Assembly: GCA_964519585.1 (NCBI GenBank) | Contig: CAZFIO010000133.1 | Coordinates: forward strand, 1-5,297 | Length of the DNA stretch: 5,297 bases | Origin: CAZFIO01 sp964519585 | GTDB lineage: Bacteria; Bacillota; Clostridia; Tissierellales; Tissierellaceae | Direction: 5' to 3' | Notes under the pieces: generated by a model | What the model was told of the DNA's origin: nothing | Databases searched by the model: none | Seen by the model: only the letters and a program-made list of their open reading frames with translations | Translations under genes and position numbers: made by a program | In this document: positions 1 to 5,297 of the stretch, in pieces | Layout: each line of letters begins with the position of its first letter | Numbering within the stretch: the first letter of the stretch is position 1

Positions 1-2
1 AG

Positions 3-155
3 GAGGTTCTTATCTTCTTTTATTTTGAAGATTTAAGTATCAAGGAAATATGTGAAATTTTGAATGAAAAGGAAGGCACCATAAAAAGCAGATTATCCCG
101 GGCTAGACAAATTCTGAAGAAGTCCTTAGAAGAAGGAGGAATTTTCAATGAATAA
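3..155 (+). CDS. ECF-type RNA polymerase sigma factor, C-terminal fragment (sigma-70 region 4)
   Basis: This is the last 50 codons of a gene that begins before the window, read in the frame starting at base 3 and ending with TAA at 153-155. The residues include FEDLSIKEICEILN followed by EGTIKSRLSRARQILKKSL. This is the typical sigma-70 region 4 helix-turn-helix of ECF sigma factors, which binds the -35 element of target promoters. In the family the protein is about 160 to 190 residues long, so roughly the last quarter is visible. The end of the gene overlaps the next gene by 8 bases (148-155). That points to translational coupling and supports a sigma/anti-sigma pair. Region 2 lies outside the window, so the exact ECF subgroup cannot be given. 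The family call is firm; target promoters are unknown. Confidence 0.9.
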   Translation, partial: EVLIFFYFEDLSIKEICEILNEKEGTIKSRLSRARQILKKSLEEGGIFNE

Positions 156-456
156 GAAAGATTTACTCGGATTAGAAATCAAGTCCATCATGGAAGAAGA
201 CACAAATCATATAAACTTATCCCAAGCTACTATAAAGCAAATATTAGCCAGCCAAAAGAAAGGCTTCTTATATAGGATTAAAAGCTTTTTAAATAAGGAA
301 GTTCAGATCCCCCTGGCCCCTGGCTTACTTGGATTAGCAGCATTTCTCTTTATAGCATCAGTGCCTAAGGATATATTTAAGTATGAAAGTAAAAAAGTAA
401 TTCTTATGGAAGATAATCCAATAATCCTTAGTTCTAGAGAGGTGGTTAGGAAATGA
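148..456 (+). CDS. Small single-pass membrane protein, probable anti-sigma factor
   Basis: This 102-residue protein starts at ATG 148, with AGGAGG at 134-139, 8 bases upstream. Residues 1-52 are charged and probably cytoplasmic, including HINLSQATIKQIL at 21-33 and a basic stretch KKGFLYRIKSFLNK at 37-50. A single hydrophobic segment follows at about 53-72 (QIPLAPGLLGLAAFLFIASV). A tail of about 30 residues would lie outside, as judged by the positive-inside rule. Position directly behind and overlapping an ECF sigma gene, together with this topology, suggests that the N-terminal part holds the sigma factor at the membrane. There is no HxxxCxxC zinc motif, so it is not a classic zinc-binding anti-sigma factor; it contains no cysteine at all. 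It resembles small proteins I recall next to sigma genes in clostridial genomes. The role is inferred from context and not from a diagnostic motif. Confidence 0.65.
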   Translation: MNKKDLLGLEIKSIMEEDTNHINLSQATIKQILASQKKGFLYRIKSFLNKEVQIPLAPGLLGLAAFLFIASVPKDIFKYESKKVILMEDNPIILSSREVVRK

Positions 457-2639
457 AGATAAAAATTAAGGTTAAAACCCTATTATTGCTATTCCTAATA
501 TTTATATTTATATATCTATACCTTATTCCCTTTGCCTATTTAGAAATTGCAGGACATCTGGATAAAAAAGGCTCTGATAAGGCTAGGGTTTTCTATGAAT
601 CATTTTTGTCCAGGTCTTATGTCTGGAATAAGTCCAAGGCCCTCTATGAATATGCCAGTGGTATGATAGGTCCTGAGGAAAGGTTTCAGATAATGCTGGC
701 CGGTTGGGGTGGTGGAAATAATAAAAGTATTGAAGATTTAGAAAAGGGTGTGGAGGCCCTGGAGAAAATTCTCAATAAGAAAAAAAAATCTAGGAAAGAT
801 ATGAAATATGCTCTTCTGGCCTATCCTAAAATCTTAAATACCCATATCCAACTACAATCCCCTGAAGACTTGCTTGAATGGATCAAGTGGGGTAAGGAAA
901 TTGAAAATGAAAAGATTGCTTATACAAGTGATATATATATGGCCTACTATCACATAGTAAATAGAGACTATGATTTGGCAGAAAAACTTATGAATAAATA
1001 TGATGAGGATATGGGTGTTATTGACTATAGATACTACTTCACCAAGGGTGAGATAGCCCTATGGCAGGGAAATACCCAAGATGCTATAGATTTTTATAGT
1101 GTAGGGGATAAAAAAATAGATAATTATATAGAAAATCAGGCCCATTTATTTGGCTCCCCCATATATCAGCGTAGAAGGCAATGGTTTGATTATTTTTATG
1201 ATGAGATAAGGGGTTCTAAAAAAGTTAAAGGAAGGATTACCCATAATGGTAAGCCTATGCCCTTTGTAGAAATATATCTCCATAAAAAGGAGGAGTATGT
1301 TAGCATGAGGTCCCTGGTAGGTGACCTAGTGGCAATTACCGATATAAACGGAGAGTATGAGACCCTAGGCCTGGCTCCTGGAAAATATGATATAGGACTA
1401 GGTATATCACCAGCACTTTTACTGGATAAGATTTACCAAAAACCTGATGGCTTCTATATAAAGGTGGGGGAAATCCAGGAATATGATTTTACCTTTATCT
1501 CACCCTTTAAACTTCTTTCTCCCGAGGAAGATATTATAGTTAAAGACAATAGCTTTAAATTAGAATGGGAAAGTGTGCCAGGTGCTGATTATTATCAAGT
1601 ACAAATACATTCTCCCCTGGACCCTTTTACTAAGGATGTGGGCCATATATCCTATTTTTTAGAGGATGAAAATTCAAGGTCTCAGATTAAAACTAACTGG
1701 GGCCAGTTTGATATAAATAAGTTAAATATTATGTCAAGTCGCTATATTTCATCTGATGGGGAAGGAAAACTTCTACCTGGGGCTATAATGGGTAGGTTTC
1801 ATGCCAATAATGATTACTCTATCTCTGTCAATGCCTATAATAAAGAGGCTAAGCTTATAAATTCTACTGCAGGCCTTTGGGCCTATGATGAAGCTTATAA
1901 GAAACTTACCATAGAAAGAGATTATTCCAAGGGAGAAAAGTTAATTATTGATAGGAAGTATGAGGAGGCTATAGATTATTATGAAACAATAGTAGAAAAA
2001 GATTCAAAAAACCTAGAAGCCCTACTCTATCTAGCCCAGCTTTACCATATGGGTCTCATGCCTAAGGAGCAGAATTTTCACAAGGCCTTAGGATATTCAC
2101 AAAGATATGACAAGGAAATCAAGGATAATCTATTAACCTATAAAATAATTATGGATATGGACAATGAAACCACAAGAAAATATAAGGATATAGTAAAATC
2201 CACCCTAGATGAGGTCTTAAAAGAAGGAAGGGATGCGGATATTCATCATTACCTAGGCAAGTACTACCTAAGCTTAAAGGACTATGATTTAGCAAAAGAA
2301 AATCTGAAAAAATCAATCTATTCTACTAGAAAGCAAATAATCTATATTGACTTATATAAGGGTGACATAAAAAGTTTGCTGGAAGGTCTAGATCATGATG
2401 AGGATAATTTTTATAACCTAGATAGAAAATCTTTTGAAGAGTCACTTAGGAAAATTGATTCTGAAACTCTAGAAAGTAAAGATTATAGGGTCCTTCAAGA
2501 ATTTTTTGATAAAATCCTTAGTGAAGATGTTAATAAGCAGGAAACCTACAATCTATATAGGAAGGAAATCCAAGACCCTAATCTAAAAAATATACTAAAT
2601 CAAATAGCCATGGAGGAAGGTTGGCTACTTAGTTATTAA
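453..2639 (+). CDS. Membrane-anchored TPR protein with carboxypeptidase-regulatory-like and FN3-like domains
   Basis: This 728-residue protein starts at ATG 453, which overlaps the preceding stop as ATGA. The Shine-Dalgarno GAGGTGG at 439-445 leaves a 7-base spacer. The basic N-terminus MKIKIKVK leads into one hydrophobic segment at about 9-30 with no lipobox cysteine, so it looks like a signal anchor or signal peptide with the bulk of the protein outside the cell. Residues about 155-220 contain paired helices of TPR type (NRDYDLAEKLMNKYDED, KGEIALWQGNTQDAIDFY). Residues about 257-350 look like a carboxypeptidase regulatory-like beta-sandwich (VKGRITHNGKPMPFVEIYL, then TDINGEYETLGLAPGKYDI). 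Residues about 360-475 read as an Ig/FN3-like segment (LEWESVPGADYYQVQIH). TPR-like repeats return at about 490-620 (DRKYEEAIDYYETIVEKDS, LKDYDLAKENLKKSI). The domains suggest protein or ligand binding at the envelope, and no catalytic motif was seen. It is probably co-transcribed with the sigma and anti-sigma genes. The stop codon lies within a direct repeat flanking the downstream IS. Confidence 0.8.
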   Translation: MKIKIKVKTLLLLFLIFIFIYLYLIPFAYLEIAGHLDKKGSDKARVFYESFLSRSYVWNKSKALYEYASGMIGPEERFQIMLAGWGGGNNKSIEDLEKGVEALEKILNKKKKSRKDMKYALLAYPKILNTHIQLQSPEDLLEWIKWGKEIENEKIAYTSDIYMAYYHIVNRDYDLAEKLMNKYDEDMGVIDYRYYFTKGEIALWQGNTQDAIDFYSVGDKKIDNYIENQAHLFGSPIYQRRRQWFDYFYDEIRGSKKVKGRITHNGKPMPFVEIYLHKKEEYVSMRSLVGDLVAITDINGEYETLGLAPGKYDIGLGISPALLLDKIYQKPDGFYIKVGEIQEYDFTFISPFKLLSPEEDIIVKDNSFKLEWESVPGADYYQVQIHSPLDPFTKDVGHISYFLEDENSRSQIKTNWGQFDINKLNIMSSRYISSDGEGKLLPGAIMGRFHANNDYSISVNAYNKEAKLINSTAGLWAYDEAYKKLTIERDYSKGEKLIIDRKYEEAIDYYETIVEKDSKNLEALLYLAQLYHMGLMPKEQNFHKALGYSQRYDKEIKDNLLTYKIIMDMDNETTRKYKDIVKSTLDEVLKEGRDADIHHYLGKYYLSLKDYDLAKENLKKSIYSTRKQIIYIDLYKGDIKSLLEGLDHDEDNFYNLDRKSFEESLRKIDSETLESKDYRVLQEFFDKILSEDVNKQETYNLYRKEIQDPNLKNILNQIAMEEGWLLSY

Positions 2640-2643
2640 AATA
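2629..2643. repeat. Direct repeat flanking the IS, left copy (target-site duplication)
   Basis: TTAGTTATTAAAATA occurs here and again at 3998-4012 as a perfect 15-bp match. The match extends leftwards by CTAC here and CTAG there, giving 18 of 19. This copy contains the last codons and the TAA stop (2637-2639) of the TPR gene. Confidence 0.8.
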
Positions 2644-2648
2644 GGCGA

Positions 2649-2668
2649 GTTGTAAAATGAAGTGACAG
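2649..2668 (+). repeat. Left terminal inverted repeat of the IS (IRL)
   Basis: The sequence is GTTGTAAAATGAAGTGACAG. It matches the reverse complement of 3974-3993 at 17 of 20 positions, including the uninterrupted blocks GTTGTAA and AAGTGA. It lies just outside the transposase promoter. Confidence 0.85.
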
Positions 2669-2679
2669 AAAAGCAAAAA

Positions 2680-2708
2680 TTGAAACCCAATGAAATATCC
2701 TATACAAT
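2680..2708 (+). promoter_or_regulatory. Probable transposase promoter (-35 TTGAAA, -10 TACAAT)
   Basis: TTGAAA at 2680-2685 and TACAAT at 2703-2708 are separated by 17 bases, the ideal sigma-A spacing. Each differs from consensus at one position. The pair is inside the left end of the IS. Transcription would begin near 2715, giving a leader of about 28 bases before the TTG start. Confidence 0.65.
2681..2708. repeat. Subterminal motifs of the IS, left side
   Basis: TGAAAC at 2681-2686 and CTATACAAT at 2700-2708 occur in the same order, inverted, at the right end (GTTTCA at 3960-3965 and ATTGTATAG at 3948-3956). The distances between them differ between the two ends (13 bases here, 3 on the right). 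They may be extra transposase-binding sites or remnants of longer inverted repeats. On the left they overlap the -35 and -10 elements, so transposase binding could repress its own gene; that is inference. Confidence 0.45.
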
Positions 2709-2727
2709 GTAATCAGCTAGAAATACA

Positions 2728-2734
2728 AAGGAGG
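2728..2734 (+). promoter_or_regulatory. Ribosome binding site that fixes the TTG start of the transposase
   Basis: AAGGAGG is a near-perfect Shine-Dalgarno sequence with an 8-base spacer to TTG at 2743. No ATG or GTG lies at a suitable distance in this frame, so TTG is the likely start. Confidence 0.8.
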
Positions 2735-2742
2735 ATAAATCA

Positions 2743-3846
2743 TTGGGTCAGATACATCATATCAGAAATAGAAAAAAAGGTAAACATCTTCAATATCAGG
2801 AAAGACAATTAATCGAGTATTTAGTTAAAAGGGCATATCCTAAAAAGGTGAATATTAGAGTCTTATCAGCCAAAATAGGTTGTAGTGAATCTACCATAAG
2901 AAGGGAACTTAAAAGGGGAGAGGTACTGCAAAGGTCCAGTGAATTAATTGAATTTAAAAGCTATAGTGCAGATGTTGCACAACAAAATTATGATTATCAA
3001 TCTAGCGCCAAGGGTCCAGAACTTAAGATAGCCTGTGATTACGATTTTGTTGAGCATGTTGAAAACAAAATAATAAATGAGAAGTATTCACCGGATGCGG
3101 TAATAATGGAGCTAGAAAAATCAGGATTTATTAATCCCAAAGATGGTCAAAAGTTTAAAACTAGAATATGCACAAAGACCTTATATAATTATATAGATAA
3201 AGAAATATTTCCAAACATAACAAACAAAGACTTGCCAAGAGAAGGGAAAGCACCAAAACGCAAGCAGAGACGAGTTAGGAAGTCATTTAGGAATATTGAT
3301 GGCAAAAGCATCTGGGAACGTCCAGAAGAGGCTAATAAACGCTTAGAAGCAGGACATTGGGAAATGGATTGTATAGAGGGCACTAAAAAGGATGATGGAA
3401 GCTATTTACTTACAATGGTAGATAGAACAGTCAGAGAAAGCTTAATATTTAAATTATCAAATCAGACCCAAGAATGTGTAATAAATCTTTTAGACAAATT
3501 AGAAAGGCAACTGGGGCGAGTAAGGTTTAAAGAGACATTTAAAACAATCACAGTAGACAATGGAAGTGAATTTTTAAATCATAAAAAGATGGAAAGATCA
3601 TTAAGAAGTAAGACCAAGGATCGGACAGAAATATACTACTGTCACCCTTATAGTTCTTGGGAAAGAGGGACCAATGAACAAACCAATGGCATGATAAGAA
3701 GGTTTATCCCAAAGGGAAGTAAAATATCAGTAATAACAGATGAAAAGATAGAAGAGATAGAGAGATGGTTAAACAATTACCCTAGAAGGCTATTCGAAGG
3801 TAAAAGTGCAAATGACATGAAAATAGAGCTAGACAAAAGTGCATAG
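2743..3846 (+). CDS. IS30-family DDE transposase
   Basis: This 367-residue protein cuts and joins the ends of its IS element. The start is TTG at 2743, chosen because AAGGAGG at 2728-2734 is 8 bases upstream. An N-terminal helix-turn-helix lies at about 14-59 (HLQYQERQLIEYLVKRAY, then AKIGCSESTIRRELKRG), as expected for IS30 end binding. A basic linker PKRKQRRVRKSF at 171-182 precedes the RNase H-like core. Likely catalytic residues are D209 in GHWEMD, D272 in TVDNGSEF, and E312 in GTNEQTNGMIRRFIPKGS. That last block is the family signature. The spacing from D272 to E312 is 39 residues, compared with about 33 in many IS30 members, because of extra charged residues (KKMERSLRSKTKDR) after the second aspartate. 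Length is normal for the family and no frameshift or internal stop is seen, so the enzyme is probably functional. Confidence 0.95.
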   Translation: MGQIHHIRNRKKGKHLQYQERQLIEYLVKRAYPKKVNIRVLSAKIGCSESTIRRELKRGEVLQRSSELIEFKSYSADVAQQNYDYQSSAKGPELKIACDYDFVEHVENKIINEKYSPDAVIMELEKSGFINPKDGQKFKTRICTKTLYNYIDKEIFPNITNKDLPREGKAPKRKQRRVRKSFRNIDGKSIWERPEEANKRLEAGHWEMDCIEGTKKDDGSYLLTMVDRTVRESLIFKLSNQTQECVINLLDKLERQLGRVRFKETFKTITVDNGSEFLNHKKMERSLRSKTKDRTEIYYCHPYSSWERGTNEQTNGMIRRFIPKGSKISVITDEKIEEIERWLNNYPRRLFEGKSANDMKIELDKSA

Positions 3847-3871
3847 AGTTTTGCAATGTAGATTGTAGAAA

Positions 3872-3921
3872 CCTTAAAATATTAGTAAAGGGAAAACCAC
3901 CCTTGACAAATATTTATAAGG
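3872..3921 (+). other. Imperfect hairpin downstream of the transposase gene
   Basis: CCTTAAAATATT at 3872-3883 pairs with AATATTTATAAGG at 3909-3921, giving a 12-bp stem with one bulged A. Inside it AAGGG (3888-3892) pairs with CCCTT (3900-3904) around a 7-base loop. It starts 25 bases after the transposase stop and lies within the IS. No U-tract follows, so it is not a standard intrinsic terminator. It could slow transcription or protect the transcript end, or block read-through from outside. Confidence 0.4.
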
Positions 3922-3947
3922 CTTCAGATGTGTATTTAAGCAAAACA

Positions 3948-3965
3948 ATTGTATAGAATGTTTCA
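3948..3965. repeat. Subterminal motifs of the IS, right side
   Basis: ATTGTATAG (3948-3956) and GTTTCA (3960-3965) are the inverted partners of 2700-2708 and 2681-2686. They sit 8 bases inside the right terminal inverted repeat. Confidence 0.45.
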
Positions 3966-3973
3966 GAAAAAAC

Positions 3974-3993
3974 CTTTCACTTAATATTACAAC
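3974..3993 (-). repeat. Right terminal inverted repeat of the IS (IRR)
   Basis: On the minus strand this reads GTTGTAATATTAAGTGAAAG and pairs with 2649-2668 with three mismatches. It ends 4 bases before the 15-bp direct repeat copy at 3998-4012. Confidence 0.85.
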
Positions 3994-3997
3994 CTAG

Positions 3998-4012
3998 TTA
4001 GTTATTAAAATA
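3998..4012. repeat. Direct repeat flanking the IS, right copy (target-site duplication)
   Basis: This is a perfect 15-bp copy of 2629-2643. It continues into what was probably the native sequence downstream of the TPR gene. Together with the next bases it forms a 14-bp interrupted palindrome at 4001-4014. Confidence 0.8.
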
Positions 4013-4043
4013 ACAAATAATCCTACTATTTTTATTGAATCTT

Positions 4044-4052
4044 TGCTATAAT
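4044..4052 (+). promoter_or_regulatory. Extended -10 promoter for the DUF1576-like gene
   Basis: TGCTATAAT combines a perfect -10 hexamer (4047-4052) with the TGn extension. The -35 region 17 bases upstream (TACTAT, 4024-4029) is poor, which fits an extended -10 promoter. Transcription would start near 4059, about 31 bases before the start codon. The element lies outside the IS, so it should have survived the insertion. Confidence 0.6.
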
Positions 4053-4089
4053 CTATTTCGTAAGAAAATATATGGTATAGGAGATTTTA

Positions 4090-5297
4090 ATGAGGGAAAA
4101 TTCGCAAGTTTTTACATTTATAAAAGATAAAAGAATAGAAATAGTAGTGTTACCCTATTTATTGGGGATTTTAATTACAGGCTTGTTTTTACAGCCCTTT
4201 GATGAGCTAATAGAGGGTCTTATAAAAATTTTTACTGCACCTGGTATGCTGATTACTGACTATATGGTGGTGGGTGGGCTAGGACCAACCTTGGTTAATG
4301 CTGCAGGGGTTGGGCTTATAGGCTATGTAGTCATTCTTCTTAACAAGGTTCCCTTTAGAGGTCCCTCCATAGCAGCCATCTTTACTATGGTTGGCTTTGG
4401 TCTTTTTGGAAAAACTATCTGGTCTGTTCTACCTATTATATTTGGGGTATATATATATAGTAGGGTTAGTGGACAAAAAATGATTACAAATATTTATCCT
4501 GCACTTTTTGGTACTGCTGTGGCTCCCTTGGTTACCCAAGCAGCCTTTGGTTTCGGCTGGGGAATTCCTGGTGGCATAGCTATAGGCCTTCTTGCAGGTT
4601 TTATAACAGCACCTATAGCCAGTCACGTCCTTCGCTTTCATGAAGGCTATAACCTATACAATGTAGGCTTTACTGCTGGATTTGTAGGCTTTCTTTTATT
4701 AAATATTTTAAGAGGCTTTGGTTTAGATAGTGAAATAGTCCTTATTTGGGCTAGTGGCCACAATGAATTTTTAAGGATATTTGTTCTAATTATATTTATT
4801 TCCATGATAATTTTAGGTTATATCTTAGCAAAACACAGGTTAAAGGATTATAAAAAGATACTCAAGCATCCTGGAACCTTGATTTCAGACTTTACCAATA
4901 TAGGTGGTTTTGGAAACACCCTGATTAATATGGGGATAGTAGGTCTTATTGGAGTAATATATATAGACCTGGTAGGTGGAGATTTTAATGGTCCTACCCT
5001 AGGTGGGCTCTTTACTATGGTAGGCTTTGGAGCTTTTGGTAAACATCCATTTAATGTTCTTCCAATTATGGCTGGGGTTTGGCTAGGGACCTTACTATCT
5101 CTTTATGAAACTACTGGTGCTGGCCCTATGCTGGCAGCCCTCTTTGGTACAGCACTAGCCCCTATAGCAGGTCAATATGGACCTTTTGTAGGACTGGCTG
5201 CAGGCATGGTCCACCTCTTTATTGTTTCAAAAATTGGGGTCCTTCATGGTGGATTAAACCTGTATAATAATGGTTTTTCAGCAGGTTTTGTGGCAGC
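4090..5297 (+). CDS. DUF1576-like multi-pass membrane protein, 3' end outside window
   Basis: An open frame runs from ATG 4090 for 402 codons plus 2 bases to the window edge with no stop. AGGAG at 4079-4083 sits 6 bases before the start. The product is very hydrophobic and rich in glycine, with many likely membrane segments, for example about 17-35, 62-84, 93-124, 155-175, 228-246, 276-296 and 320-337. Two homologous halves are visible at about 51-199 and 261-402. Each carries FTMVGFGxFGK (98-108, 308-318), then VLPI, then ALFGTAxAP (138-146, 350-358), then an H-x-G-x-N-L-Y-N-x-G-F motif (184-194, 386-396). I recognise this as the DUF1576 family of uncharacterised prokaryotic membrane proteins. 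A transport role is plausible from the inverted or tandem repeat architecture, but no substrate can be named. The family is about 400 to 440 residues long as I recall, so most of the protein is probably present. Confidence 0.75.
   Translation, partial: MRENSQVFTFIKDKRIEIVVLPYLLGILITGLFLQPFDELIEGLIKIFTAPGMLITDYMVVGGLGPTLVNAAGVGLIGYVVILLNKVPFRGPSIAAIFTMVGFGLFGKTIWSVLPIIFGVYIYSRVSGQKMITNIYPALFGTAVAPLVTQAAFGFGWGIPGGIAIGLLAGFITAPIASHVLRFHEGYNLYNVGFTAGFVGFLLLNILRGFGLDSEIVLIWASGHNEFLRIFVLIIFISMIILGYILAKHRLKDYKKILKHPGTLISDFTNIGGFGNTLINMGIVGLIGVIYIDLVGGDFNGPTLGGLFTMVGFGAFGKHPFNVLPIMAGVWLGTLLSLYETTGAGPMLAALFGTALAPIAGQYGPFVGLAAGMVHLFIVSKIGVLHGGLNLYNNGFSAGFVA
4240..4686 (+). repeat. Internal protein repeat A of the DUF1576-like gene
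   Basis: This encodes residues about 51-199. It aligns with repeat B (residues 261-402). Over residues 91-120 against 301-330, 18 of 30 positions are identical with no gap. The similarity is at protein level and the DNA has diverged. Confidence 0.75.
4870..5295 (+). repeat. Internal protein repeat B of the DUF1576-like gene
   Basis: This encodes residues about 261-402, and its end may lie beyond the window. It is offset by 210 residues from repeat A at the FTMVGFG block and by 202 at the NLYN block, so repeat B has a net loss of 8 residues between them. Confidence 0.75.

Larger units (their letters stand above)
2649..3993 (+). mobile_element. IS30-family insertion sequence, apparently intact
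   Basis: The element is about 1.35 kb and is bounded by 20-bp imperfect inverted repeats at 2649-2668 and 3974-3993 (17 of 20 positions match). It encodes one complete IS30-type transposase. Outside the ends is a 15-bp perfect direct repeat at 2629-2643 and 3998-4012, which fits a long target-site duplication. The exact tips are uncertain. Four bases (CTAG, 3994-3997) on the right and five (GGCGA, 2644-2648) on the left lie between the direct repeats and the inverted repeats, so the element could be up to 2644-3997. It sits in the same orientation as its neighbours, between the TPR gene and the DUF1576-like gene. An open transposase, a promoter and both ends suggest a recent and possibly active insertion. 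Confidence 0.85.
3847..4089. other. Non-coding stretch: IS right end and promoter region of the next gene
   Basis: No convincing gene lies in these 243 bases. The first 147 (to 3993) are the right end of the IS, with the hairpin, the subterminal motifs and the terminal repeat. The remainder is the flanking direct repeat, a short palindrome GTTATTAAAATAAC (4001-4014) and the promoter and leader of the following gene. Confidence 0.7.

Noticed and set aside
3189..3383. 64-codon minus-strand open frame
   Set aside because: It lies fully inside the transposase gene on the opposite strand, has no recognisable domain, and looks like a shadow.
3846..3871. Weak direct similarity to the left terminal repeat just after the transposase stop
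   Set aside because: It needs a gap and several mismatches, while the true partner at 3974-3993 matches 17 of 20 in inverted orientation.
3888..3904. AAGGG/CCCTT stem as an intrinsic terminator
   Set aside because: The stem is only 5 bp and is followed by GACAAATA and not a T-run; it was kept only as part of the larger hairpin.
3903..3908. Perfect -35 hexamer TTGACA near the right end of the IS, a possible outward promoter
   Set aside because: No acceptable -10 hexamer is found 16 to 18 bases downstream (AGATGT at 17), and it lies within the hairpin.
4035..4040. TTGAAT as a -35 element for the DUF1576-like gene
   Set aside because: It is only 6 bases from the -10 hexamer, far too close for a normal promoter.
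4429..4641. 70-codon minus-strand open frame
   Set aside because: It is antisense to the DUF1576-like gene, whose repeat conservation shows that the plus strand is the coding strand.

Overview
This is an AT-rich window with strong AGGAGG-type ribosome binding sites, genes overlapping by 4 to 8 bases, a TTG start codon, and protein families typical of low-GC Gram-positive anaerobes. A member of Clostridia or Tissierellia is the most likely source. That assignment is inferred from style and gene content only; there is no rRNA or marker gene here.

Bases 1 to 2639 hold three tightly coupled plus-strand genes. The first is the C-terminal end (region 4) of an ECF-type sigma factor. It overlaps by 8 bases a 102-residue single-pass membrane protein that is probably its anti-sigma factor. 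That gene overlaps by 4 bases (ATGA) a 728-residue anchored protein. The large protein has TPR-like repeats at both ends and, between them, a carboxypeptidase-regulatory-like beta-sandwich and an Ig/FN3-like segment. The layout suggests an envelope-sensing sigma/anti-sigma module with a surface or cell-wall effector as partner.

Bases 2649 to 3993 are an apparently intact IS30-family insertion sequence. It has a 367-residue DDE transposase starting at TTG, its own promoter inside the left end, 20-bp imperfect terminal inverted repeats (17/20 matches) and further paired subterminal motifs. It lies between two copies of a 15-bp direct repeat, extendable to 19 bp with one mismatch. The left copy carries the stop codon of the 728-residue gene, so the insertion left that protein intact. 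Without the IS and one repeat copy, only about 81 bp would separate that gene from the next.

Bases 4013 to 5297 hold a short promoter region with an extended -10 element, then the start of a multi-pass membrane protein that runs off the window. It resembles the uncharacterised DUF1576 family and shows a clear internal duplication of about 140 to 150 residues. No tRNA, rRNA, CRISPR array or riboswitch was seen. The most notable items are the long target-site duplication of the IS, the sigma/anti-sigma/TPR module, and the tandem-repeat membrane protein of unknown function.
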